Shown here piece by piece: positions 16,156 to 22,948 of a stretch of 33,880 nt of DNA. The notes beneath the pieces were generated by a model. That model was not told the origin of the DNA and made no database searches. It saw nothing but the letters and a program-made list of their open reading frames with translations. Positions within the stretch are counted from its first letter, which is position 1. Every line of letters begins with the position of its first letter. The stretch comes from Clostridiales bacterium (GTDB lineage Bacteria; Bacillota; Clostridia; Christensenellales; Borkfalkiaceae), in assembly GCA_022508265.1 (NCBI GenBank), contig JAFLVP010000003.1:1-33880 (forward strand). The letters run 5' to 3'. Position numbers and translations under genes: made by a program.

Positions 16156-16709
16156 TTTAAACCTCTCTCTCTTTCAATTATATTTTCTATTTCTTTTATG
16201 GTCGACTGCAAATCGTCGTTTATAACCACGTAATCGTACTCGTCCTTTTTGGAAACCTCGTACGCCATGCGCTTCATGCGCGCCTCGATTTTATCCTCCG
16301 TCTCCGAGTGGCGCTTTTTAAGGCGGGAGTGAAGCTCCTCGATACTCGGCGGAAGCAACATTATGAGCACGGCGTCGGGATAGCTCTTTTTTGCTTGAAG
16401 GGCGCCGTCAACTTCGATTTCGAGTATAACGTCGCTTGTCTTTAGCTTGTCCTCAACAAACTTTTTGGGCGTACCGTAGTAGTTTTCGAAGTGGTTCGAA
16501 TATTCCAAAAGCCCGCCGCTTTCAATCATATTCAAAAACCTTTCCTTGCTGATGAAAAAGTACGCCTCGCCTTCCTTTTCGCCTTCGCGGGGAGCGCGTG
16601 TCGTGCAGGATACGCTCAATTCGTAATTCCCGTCCCGAAGAAGATGTTTTACAACCGTGCCTTTGCCTACGCCTGAGGGGCCTGATAATACCAATAGTAA
16701 GTGTTTCAT
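16152..16709 (-). CDS. gmk: Guanylate kinase
   Basis: Gmk phosphorylates GMP to GDP. The 186-residue protein has the P-loop GPSGVGKGT (10-18), SCTTRAPREGE (GMP-binding) and YFFISKERF. I chose the ATG at 16707-16709, which overlaps the yicC stop as ATGA and gives the usual family length; a 31-residue in-frame extension to 16802 would lie wholly inside yicC and has no family support. Confidence 0.96.
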   Translation of the reverse strand: MKHLLLVLSGPSGVGKGTVVKHLLRDGNYELSVSCTTRAPREGEKEGEAYFFISKERFLNMIESGGLLEYSNHFENYYGTPKKFVEDKLKTSDVILEIEVDGALQAKKSYPDAVLIMLLPPSIEELHSRLKKRHSETEDKIEARMKRMAYEVSKKDEYDYVVINDDLQSTIKEIENIIERERGLK

Positions 16710-17581
16710 TCTACGTTCTGCACCTGTTCGCGTATTTTTTCTATTTCGTTTTTGAGCTCGAGCCCAAGACGGGTAACTGCCAAATCGTTGGACTTGGAAC
16801 AAATTGTGTTGGATTCGCGGTTGAATTCCTGAACGAGGAAGTCGAGCTTTCTGCCCACGATGTGCTCCTTTACAATTTCTCTGAACTGCGAAATGTGCGA
16901 AGCGAGCCTCGTCAGCTCCTCGTCGATATTGCTCTTGTCGGCAAAGATTGCGGCTTCGGTCAAAATTCTGCCCTCGTCAATCTGGACGTCCGCAAGAATT
17001 TTTTTGAGTTTTTCTTCAAGCTTAAGTCTATAATTTTCGGCAACGGCGGGTGCGCGGGTTTTGACTTTTTCAACTATTTTTTCGATGGTGTCCACCCTCG
17101 AAAGCATATCCGCAGCAAGCTTTTTACCCTCGCGCTCGCGCATTATATTGAGATTTTCAAGCGCGGCTTTAAGCGCACTTTCAAGCGCGGAAATCAGCTC
17201 GTCGTCCGCGGCGGCGATATCGTCGCTTTTGACGACGTCGGGGAAACGCAGAACGCTTGTTACGCTGAAATCGTCGGCAATATCGGGGAAAAGCGCTTTG
17301 ACCTTGCGCGCCGCTTCGACATATGCGTTTGCCGCACCCTCGTCAAGACGCAGCTCCTTCTCTTTGTCGCGCTTGTCGGTAAGCGAAATAAAAACGTCTA
17401 CATGCCCGCGCGTCATCTTTTCGCGCACAAGTGAGCGCACGTTTTCGTCGTATGCCGTAAATAGTCGGGGACTCTTTACCGAAACGTCCAGATAGCGGTT
17501 GTTTACGGTCTTAATCTCAACCGTAAGCTCTACGCCGCCGACCTTGTATTCGCCCCTGCCGTACCCCGTCATGCTGAGCAT
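16706..17581 (-). CDS. YicC/YloC family endoribonuclease
   Basis: First gene of the large housekeeping operon. The 291-residue protein begins MLSMTGYGRGE, the family's N-terminal signature, and ends with the DUF1732-type helical region around LDFLVQEFNRESNTICSKSND. Family members in E. coli and B. subtilis cleave RNA. It is followed directly by gmk; the remA gene often found between them in Firmicutes is absent. A near-consensus promoter lies at 17643-17671. Confidence 0.94.
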   Translation of the reverse strand: MLSMTGYGRGEYKVGGVELTVEIKTVNNRYLDVSVKSPRLFTAYDENVRSLVREKMTRGHVDVFISLTDKRDKEKELRLDEGAANAYVEAARKVKALFPDIADDFSVTSVLRFPDVVKSDDIAAADDELISALESALKAALENLNIMREREGKKLAADMLSRVDTIEKIVEKVKTRAPAVAENYRLKLEEKLKKILADVQIDEGRILTEAAIFADKSNIDEELTRLASHISQFREIVKEHIVGRKLDFLVQEFNRESNTICSKSNDLAVTRLGLELKNEIEKIREQVQNVE

Positions 17582-17642
17582 AAGTTACCTCTTTTACGAT
17601 TTTTTTTGCAAGAGCAAAGTAAATTGAAACTCTTCCGTTACT

Positions 17643-17671
17643 ATTATATCATTGAAAAAACAAAATGACAA
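17643..17671 (-). promoter_or_regulatory. Promoter of the yicC-to-thiN operon
   Basis: On the minus strand TTGTCA (17666-17671), a 17-base spacer and TATAAT (17643-17648). The leader to yicC is about 55 bases. No other promoter was evident inside the ten tightly packed genes, so the operon is likely read as one unit of about 8.8 kb. Confidence 0.85.
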
Positions 17672-17698
17672 GTATATAGATAGCATAAAAAAATTTAA

Positions 17699-17726
17699 TT
17701 CCGCCCGCGCAAACGCGCGGGCGGAA
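17699..17726 (-). terminator. Terminator of the nitrilase-like gene
   Basis: TTCCGCCCGCGC (17699-17710) and GCGCGGGCGGAA (17715-17726) form a 12-bp GC-rich stem with a four-base loop. On the minus strand it is followed by TTAAATTTTTTT, a typical intrinsic terminator, just upstream of the yicC promoter. Confidence 0.9.
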
Positions 17727-17729
17727 CGT

Positions 17730-18392
17730 TTAGTAGTCCTCTTTCAGGTCCTCTATAAGTCCCTTTCTGCGGGTGGTTACGATATGATAACAGTTTTTCA
17801 AACTGACTTCAAATAGAGTGGTATTTTGTGACGAAGTTGCAATTGCCCCCGTAATATCCGCGAAATAAGCCATTTTGCCCGCACACATAATTATCGGAAT
17901 TCCGTACAAATACGAGTACGCGCGGATAATTAAAGGCGGCAAATTGTTTCTGATTTCTTCAAGCATTGCAACGATTACGTTACAGCCGCATGCGGCGAGG
18001 GCGGAGACGGCTTCGGGGAAAAGTAAATCGTTTTCGACACAAATTCCCAATTTACAGCCGTTGACATTGAAAAATCCGAGCGCAGAGCCCCCCTTGTACT
18101 CCTCACAGTCAATGACGTGGTTCATATCGGCAATTCCGAGCAGTTTGCCCTTATCCGAAACAGCTACGGACTTGCGGACAAGCCCGCGGCTGACCGTTCT
18201 GCAACCGCATAAAAGCCCGCATTTGCTCTTTTTGGAGAGTTTAGCGGCGTCTTCGAACTTTTCGCTTTCGCCCTTCAACTCCTTCTCATAATCGACCTCG
18301 CCAAGCCCGCGAAAGCCGAAAATTGCTATATCGCACTCGGGCAGCACCTGAATATCTTTAATCTCGCTGTCTGCAACCACGCAAAATACCAT
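17730..18392 (-). CDS. Nitrilase-superfamily homologue, probably catalytically altered
   Basis: The 220-residue protein resembles carbon-nitrogen hydrolases: GCKLGICVENDLLFPEAVSAL matches the region around the nucleophile, with Cys118 in place, and the following VIVAMLEE and GIPIIMCAG strands fit the fold. The first triad residue is not where expected, since the usual PE motif after the first strand reads FG here (IAIFGFRGLG). The Lys region (normally YRKxH) reads IADMNHVID, without Lys. At 220 residues it is 40-80 shorter than active relatives. It may be a non-enzymatic member or a divergent amidase. It is a single-gene unit with its own terminator; there is no ribosome binding site before its ATG, so the mRNA may be nearly leaderless. 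Confidence 0.6.
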   Translation of the reverse strand: MVFCVVADSEIKDIQVLPECDIAIFGFRGLGEVDYEKELKGESEKFEDAAKLSKKSKCGLLCGCRTVSRGLVRKSVAVSDKGKLLGIADMNHVIDCEEYKGGSALGFFNVNGCKLGICVENDLLFPEAVSALAACGCNVIVAMLEEIRNNLPPLIIRAYSYLYGIPIIMCAGKMAYFADITGAIATSSQNTTLFEVSLKNCYHIVTTRRKGLIEDLKEDY

Positions 18393-18496
18393 ACTCTACA
18401 TATTATTTCAAATATAAAAAAAGTGTTAATGCAATGGGGGTCAGCATACAATATTTTATCCGAACGGCACAATTAAAGATATTTGAGAGGTATAAT

Positions 18497-19951
18497 GTGA
18501 AGAAAGCAATTTGCGTATTACTTACGGTATGCACGGCGGCGACTGTAGTCAGCTTTTCCGCCTGTGCAAAGGACAGAGACGGAGCTTTAAGCAGCTATGA
18601 TATTTACGCATCCTACGACAGCAATGCGGCGGTCCTTGACGGGACGGTCAAATTTTCCTACTACAACGATACGGAGAACGAAATTACCGACCTTAAATTC
18701 AATTTGTACGGTAACGCCTTCCGCGAAAATTCAACCTTTAAACCCGTATCCGACGCATTTAAAACACGCGCTTATTACGCGGGCACAAGCTACGGCTCTA
18801 TGAGCGTTTCAAACGTGGAAAACTGCGCGGGTTGGAACGTTGGCGGAGAGGACGAAAATATTCTTACCGTAAATCTGCTCACCCCGGTCTATCCCGAAGA
18901 GAGGGTTGAAATTACCATAACCTACAGCCTTACTCCCGCAAAAATCAACCATCGCACGGGCATAACCGCAAGGTGCGTAAACCTCGGAAATTTCTACCCC
19001 ATACTCTGTGCATATTCCAAGGACGGGTTTGTGGAATGTCCCTACTATTATTGCGGCGACCCCTTTCTTTCAGAGTGCGCAAATTATAACGTAGTTTTGG
19101 ATTTACCCCCCGAATATGCCGCAGCTACGAGCGGTAAGCTGATTTCGGAGACTGTCGCCGGCGACAGAAAAAAGTGCTCTTACACTCTGAAAAATGCCCG
19201 CGATTTTGCCGTGGTTTTGTCCGATCAATTTAACGTAATTTCGCAAAACGTAAACGGCGTTGAGGTCAGCTATTACTACACAACCGACAAAAATTCGCAG
19301 GTAAATCTCTCTGCCGCGGCAGAGAGCTTAAAATACTTCGAAAAGACGTTCGGCGAGTATGCCTATCCCACCCTGTCCGTGGTTTCAACGGGCTTTTGCT
19401 ACGGCGGCATGGAATACCCCGCGCTTGAGATGATTTCCGACAGTCAGGATTCGGCGAACACCGTATATTCTATCGTTCACGAAACGGCACATCAATGGTG
19501 GTACGCTATGGTTGGAAGCGACCAGCTTACCAACGCGTGGCAGGACGAAGGGCTTGCGGAATACTCCACACTTATGTTCTTTGAAAAAAACCCCACCTAC
19601 GGCTTTACGCGGACGGGAATTATCAACTCGGCAAAGAACGCCTATCGCGCGTACTTTACCGTTTACAGTCAATTGAACGGCACGGTAAATACCGCGATGC
19701 GCAGAAATTTGAGCGAATACGCGGGCGAGGTCGAGTACAACAATATTACATACAACAAAGGGCTGTTACTCTTTGACACGCTGCGAAATTCCATAGGCGA
19801 CGCAAGGTTTGTAAACTCTTTGAAGAACTATTTTAAGCACAACAAGTTCAAAATTGCCTCCGCCGAAGAAATTTACGGTAACTTTATTACCTCGGGCGTG
19901 GACGTCGAAGGCTTTTTCGACTCATTCGTCGAGGGAAAAATCATCATCTGA
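18497..19951 (+). CDS. M1 family zinc metallopeptidase, lipoprotein
   Basis: A gluzincin aminopeptidase-like protein of about 484 residues. The GTG at 18497 follows GAGAGG at a good distance and gives a short basic start, a hydrophobic stretch and the lipobox FSAC, so the enzyme should be anchored outside the cell. The upstream in-frame ATG at 18434 would put 21 extra residues before the signal. The zinc site is His328-Glu329-x-x-His332 with Glu351 nineteen residues on (NAWQDEGLAEYS), exactly the M1 spacing; GGMEYPALEM corresponds to the GAMEN exopeptidase loop but has Tyr in place of Asn. The N-terminal beta-sandwich domain (about 30-220) is typical. Confidence 0.9.
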   Translation: MKKAICVLLTVCTAATVVSFSACAKDRDGALSSYDIYASYDSNAAVLDGTVKFSYYNDTENEITDLKFNLYGNAFRENSTFKPVSDAFKTRAYYAGTSYGSMSVSNVENCAGWNVGGEDENILTVNLLTPVYPEERVEITITYSLTPAKINHRTGITARCVNLGNFYPILCAYSKDGFVECPYYYCGDPFLSECANYNVVLDLPPEYAAATSGKLISETVAGDRKKCSYTLKNARDFAVVLSDQFNVISQNVNGVEVSYYYTTDKNSQVNLSAAAESLKYFEKTFGEYAYPTLSVVSTGFCYGGMEYPALEMISDSQDSANTVYSIVHETAHQWWYAMVGSDQLTNAWQDEGLAEYSTLMFFEKNPTYGFTRTGIINSAKNAYRAYFTVYSQLNGTVNTAMRRNLSEYAGEVEYNNITYNKGLLLFDTLRNSIGDARFVNSLKNYFKHNKFKIASAEEIYGNFITSGVDVEGFFDSFVEGKIII

Positions 19952-19988
19952 CGGCGATTGCGAATAAAATATATTCTTTACGTATCTG

Positions 19989-20014
19989 CGCGGACTTGAA
20001 GTCCGCGTTTTTTT
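19989..20014 (+). terminator. Terminator of the M1 peptidase gene
   Basis: CGCGGAC (19989-19995) and GTCCGCG (20001-20007) around TTGAA, followed by seven T. It separates the M1 gene from the following two plus-strand genes. Confidence 0.88.
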
Positions 20015-20096
20015 GTGCACTTTCAGGCGAGTTTTTTACAATAGACGTATATTATTTCAACTTCGCGGCAATAATTTAGCCACACGAGAGGTAAAT

Positions 20097-20516
20097 ATGC
20101 GTTTTATAAAACTTTCCGTAACCGCACTGTCCGCCGCGCTGATAATTTTTGCAATTGCCGCCATTCCGAAAAGAATTTGCTTTAACGGCGGCTACAACTA
20201 CGTGTTCTATTGCGGTACGAGCTCTGCCGACTGCAAAGTTGTGCGCGCCGACGGCAACGCCAAGCTTACACGCTTATTTTTAAATGACGTCTGCGGCGAA
20301 GGCGCCGAATTTAAAGAGCTTAATATCGAAAATTTTCTTTTAAGCTTGGGCGGGGAAATTGTATTTTCGGAGAGTGCGGCGGGAATTACCAACTATTATT
20401 GCAAGGCTAACCTGCCCTATTCGGTGGAAATTGACGGTGAAAAAATCAATCTGCACATCGCGGTATGTGAGGGCTCGGTAAAAGTGGGCACTCCCATAAT
20501 TTTCGGCGGGTATTGA
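20097..20516 (+). CDS. Exported or membrane-anchored protein of unknown function
   Basis: Not recognised. A 139-residue protein starting at the ATG at 20097 after GAGAGG. Residues about 5-25 form one hydrophobic segment after MRFIK, so it is either secreted or anchored by its N terminus. The rest looks like a small alpha/beta domain with three Cys after the signal (ICFNGG, FYCGTSSADCK) plus later Cys in DVCGEG, YYCKAN and AVCEG, and it ends SVKVGTPIIFGGY. It overlaps the frame before the M23 gene, so the two are co-transcribed. A link to sporulation or envelope work is only inferred from that neighbour. A distant YwmB-type relationship is possible but I cannot show it. Confidence 0.7.
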   Translation: MRFIKLSVTALSAALIIFAIAAIPKRICFNGGYNYVFYCGTSSADCKVVRADGNAKLTRLFLNDVCGEGAEFKELNIENFLLSLGGEIVFSESAAGITNYYCKANLPYSVEIDGEKINLHIAVCEGSVKVGTPIIFGGY

Positions 20517-20566
20517 ATAAAAAAATTAAATATTGTCAAATAAACAATTTAAAAGGAGTAAAAATT

Positions 20567-21193
20567 ATGAAAAACAAAGAAAAAACCAAACCTACGAAGA
20601 AGAAAGTTTTGATGTATTACTTAATTTTGGCGGCCTGCCTTTTGGTAATTGCTGCCGTGACACTCGGAGTTGTGTTCGGGCTCAAGGCAAGCAATATGTC
20701 AAATCCTACGCTTGACGTACCCAATGAGGACGACCCCAATACCGACGATGAGCCCCCCGCAGAGGACACCTCGTCAAAATACGAATTTATTACGCCCGTT
20801 AAAGACGTTGTTTTGAGACACGCGCACAATTTCGATTACAACGAAACGATGGACTACTACCGTATGCACCGCGGTATGGACTTTACCGCAACAGAAGGAA
20901 CCGAAGTGCTTGCCTGCGTTGACGGAGTGATTACGGAGATTATCACTAATAACGACTTGTACGGGGCAATAATAAAGGTCAGCCACGCGAACGATATCGA
21001 AACTGTCTACAAGTTTGTCGTTCCCTCCCCCAATCTTAAAGTAGGAAGCACGGTAAACCGCGGCGACACGATTGCAACCGTTGCCAAAGCCACGGGCGTT
21101 GAAGTTGCCGAAGGCGACCACCTGCATTTGGAAGTTTATGAAAAGGGCAAATCGGTTGACCCCGATACCTTTCTTAAAATAATTGCAAAATAA
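20567..21193 (+). CDS. Membrane-anchored M23 (LytM) peptidase, SpoIIQ-like
   Basis: A 208-residue type II membrane protein: a basic N terminus with a Lys/Thr-rich stretch, one transmembrane segment (about residues 15-37), an acidic Pro/Asp/Glu-rich linker, then a LytM domain. The zinc ligands are all present: His101 and Asp105 in MHRGMDF and His185/His187 in GDHLHLEV, so it could be an active endopeptidase. Architecture and size match SpoIIQ, the forespore protein of the engulfment channel, but a vegetative wall hydrolase is also possible, and no SpoIID or SpoIIID gene is nearby. The start at 20567 follows AAAAGGAG; a strong terminator follows the gene. Confidence 0.85.
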   Translation: MKNKEKTKPTKKKVLMYYLILAACLLVIAAVTLGVVFGLKASNMSNPTLDVPNEDDPNTDDEPPAEDTSSKYEFITPVKDVVLRHAHNFDYNETMDYYRMHRGMDFTATEGTEVLACVDGVITEIITNNDLYGAIIKVSHANDIETVYKFVVPSPNLKVGSTVNRGDTIATVAKATGVEVAEGDHLHLEVYEKGKSVDPDTFLKIIAK

Positions 21194-21210
21194 CGTTATT
21201 ATAAAAGTTT

Positions 21211-21245
21211 TAACGCCGCAGATCGAAATCTGCGGCGTTATTTTC
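21211..21245 (+). terminator. Terminator of the M23 gene
   Basis: TAACGCCGCAGAT (21211-21223) pairs perfectly with ATCTGCGGCGTTA (21228-21240) around CGAA, followed by TTTTC. It isolates the M23 unit from the small gene downstream. Confidence 0.92.
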
Positions 21246-21282
21246 TGCTCCGAAAACCTTTCGCCCCGCCCAAAATGTTAAT

Positions 21283-21400
21283 TAACAAAATTTTTTGTTG
21301 GTTTTGTTAATAAATTACAAGCAAATTTAGCCCAAAATTATCAATTAACATAAATTATCCGTATTAACATAAAATTATGTTTGAAAGTAACATAAATTCA
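21283..21400 (+). promoter_or_regulatory. Array of TTAACA-type boxes upstream of the 30-codon gene
   Basis: The AT-rich 180 bases before the small gene hold repeated boxes: TTAACAAAA (21283-21291) facing TTTTGTTAA (21302-21310), then three direct copies TTAACATAAATTAT (21345), TTAACATAAAATTAT (21364) and GTAACATAAATTCA (21387), spaced 19 and 23 bases. Direct repeats at about two helical turns just upstream of a -35 element are typical of an activator or response-regulator array. Low-complexity AT sequence could make some matches by chance. Confidence 0.55.
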
Positions 21401-21425
21401 ATTTTTAAATTTGTTTAAAATGTTA

Positions 21426-21481
21426 TTGACTAACAAAATCCAGGGCGCTATACTGTAAGTGCAACCGAAAGAGCGGTTGCA
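21426..21481 (+). promoter_or_regulatory. Promoter and 5' hairpin of the 30-codon gene
   Basis: TTGACT (21426-21431), a 17-base spacer and TATACT (21449-21454). The transcript should start near 21460, exactly where an 8-bp hairpin begins: TGCAACCG (21460-21467) / CGGTTGCA (21474-21481). A hairpin at the very 5' end commonly protects an mRNA from decay. Confidence 0.8.
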
Positions 21482-21539
21482 AATATATTGTGATTGCAAG
21501 CATATTATAAGCCTGCATCATGCAAAAGGAGGCAGTAAC

Positions 21540-21632
21540 ATGACAACAATCTACGACGAATTAAACGAGCTCGACGATAGCGAGGTAGCTATTACGCCGA
21601 CGTCATACGAAGTACTCAACTGCGGAAGATAA
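21540..21632 (+). CDS. Small standalone protein or peptide precursor, 30 residues
   Basis: Not recognised. The ORF starts with ATG seven bases after a perfect AAAAGGAGG and encodes 30 residues beginning MTTIYDELNELDDSEVAI and ending YEVLNCGR. It has seven acidic residues, one Arg and a single Cys three residues from the end. It has its own promoter, a 5'-end hairpin and a strong terminator, and no other gene in the transcript. An acidic front with a short Cys-containing tail resembles peptide-natural-product or signalling precursors, but no modification enzyme or transporter is in this window, so that is only a suggestion. A leader peptide is unlikely because nothing follows on this strand; an RNA regulator with an incidental ORF is less likely given the ribosome binding site. 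Confidence 0.65.
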   Translation: MTTIYDELNELDDSEVAITPTSYEVLNCGR

Positions 21633-21689
21633 AATTTAAAAAACACAAAACAAGCCGTTACAAAGTGTATCGGGTGGTGTTAATACCGG

Positions 21690-21725
21690 TACGGGCTGCG
21701 GAATTTCCGCAGCCCGTATTTTATT
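21690..21725 (+). terminator. Terminator of the 30-codon gene
   Basis: A near-perfect inverted repeat centred on 21704, TACGGGCTGCGG (21690-21701) / CCGCAGCCCGTA (21707-21718), followed by TTTTATT. It ends the small transcript before the convergent ddl gene. Confidence 0.88.
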
Positions 21726-21737
21726 ACAACTTAAATA

Positions 21738-22838
21738 TTACTTTGCGCCGAGCTTTGCAGCCCCTGCGGGAATACTTTCGAGTATTCCCGTTTTAAGCAG
21801 CTTTTTGCAGTGCCTTGTCTTAAAGTCAATCTGCGCCTGACGAATGACCTTATCGAGAACCCCGTAAAAATCTTTGAAGCCGCCAGATAAAAGATAGTAG
21901 GAAAGCGAGCCGGGCACGGTGTTTATTTCACTCAAATATACCTCCTTCCCGCTCACGATAAAATCGAAGCGCACTATGCCGCGCATGTTGAGTGACAGGT
22001 AAACGTTTTTTGTAATATTTTTGATTAACTGCGACATAGTAGAGGGTAAATTTGCGGGAAACACTCTTGTGCCCCCTCCCTGATACTTGTCTTCAAAGCT
22101 CAAAATTTCACCGTTTGTGAGCGCCTCCTCACACTCCGAAGTGATGACCTCGCCATTGTAAAAATAAGCCGCACAGTTAATCTCCTGCCTTTTTTCAAAG
22201 TATTTTTCTACTATTGCGGCGCTGTCGTATATGAGCGAGGTTTTGAGCGCATTTTCGAGCTCCTCTGTATTTTCCACCCTCTCAACGCCTATGCTCGAAC
22301 CGAGGTTGACGGGCTTGACAATAAGCGGAAACTGCGGCATATTCCCGCCCGTTTTGTATTTTTGAGCATTGGTAACGTACTCGTATTCGGCAGTTTTTAC
22401 CCCAAGCCCTTTAAGTACTATTTTGGTCAAATACTTATCCATAAAGGCTGCCGACTCGAATATTCCGGCACCCGCGAGGGGAATTCCCGCCATCTCGCAC
22501 ACGCCGTTAAGCCCTCCCCCCTCGCCGGCGCCGCCGTGACAGCAGTTGAGTGCGGCGGAGAGGGCAATAAACTTCTTTATCTTGTGCTTTTTGGAAAAGA
22601 GATAAATACCACCGTCGGCAATGACCGCTTTCTGCGCCTTTTTATAGCTATCGCCCTTGAAATTTTTGATATCAAAGAGCAATTGCCCCCCATATATGTC
22701 CCCGTTTTGCGCTATGTAGACGGGAATCGGGTCGTAATCGGTGCCCTTTAAAACGTTTGCCGCCATGGTGCCCGTAATAACGGAAATTTCATTTTCATTG
22801 GACACCCCGCCGAAAATTACAGCTATTTTTTCAGACAT
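21738..22838 (-). CDS. ddl: D-alanine--D-alanine ligase
   Basis: Ddl joins two D-Ala for peptidoglycan. The 366-residue ATP-grasp protein has AVIFGGVSNENEIS (N-terminal substrate loop), CCHGGAGEGGGLNG, IVKPVNLGSSIGVERV (ATP lid) and RFDFIVSGKEVYLSEINTVPGSLSYYL with the metal-binding Glu/Asn and the Tyr-containing loop. A C-terminal Tyr rather than Phe near the active site is typical of D-Ala-D-Ala, not D-Ala-D-Lac, enzymes, though I did not verify the position. It follows the murF-like gene by 110 bases, which hold a hairpin and a strong GCGGAGGTG ribosome binding site; the product feeds directly into MurF. Confidence 0.95.
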   Translation of the reverse strand: MSEKIAVIFGGVSNENEISVITGTMAANVLKGTDYDPIPVYIAQNGDIYGGQLLFDIKNFKGDSYKKAQKAVIADGGIYLFSKKHKIKKFIALSAALNCCHGGAGEGGGLNGVCEMAGIPLAGAGIFESAAFMDKYLTKIVLKGLGVKTAEYEYVTNAQKYKTGGNMPQFPLIVKPVNLGSSIGVERVENTEELENALKTSLIYDSAAIVEKYFEKRQEINCAAYFYNGEVITSECEEALTNGEILSFEDKYQGGGTRVFPANLPSTMSQLIKNITKNVYLSLNMRGIVRFDFIVSGKEVYLSEINTVPGSLSYYLLSGGFKDFYGVLDKVIRQAQIDFKTRHCKKLLKTGILESIPAGAAKLGAK

Positions 22839-22880
22839 AAAAAAATCACCTCCGCAAATTTTTCAGCTTTGGTGAGTTGC

Positions 22881-22915
22881 CCGCATAAATTCAAATCCGG
22901 TTTGAAATTATGCGG
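22881..22915. other. Hairpin between the murF-like gene and ddl
   Basis: CCGCATAA (22881-22888) / TTATGCGG (22908-22915) with an inner TCAAA / TTTGA stem, interrupted by a two-base mismatch, around TCCGG. On the minus strand no T-tract follows, so it is not a terminator for murF; it may stabilise or regulate the ddl mRNA. Confidence 0.55.
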
Positions 22916-22948
22916 TTTTAAAATATAAATTGTTGGGTTTTTATATCG

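Noticed and set aside
18446-18453. CATACAAT box upstream of the M1 gene, resembling a sporulation sigma-E -10 element
   Set aside because: No matching -35 at 16-18 bases; as a sigma-A -10 it also lacks a good -35. Too weak to list.
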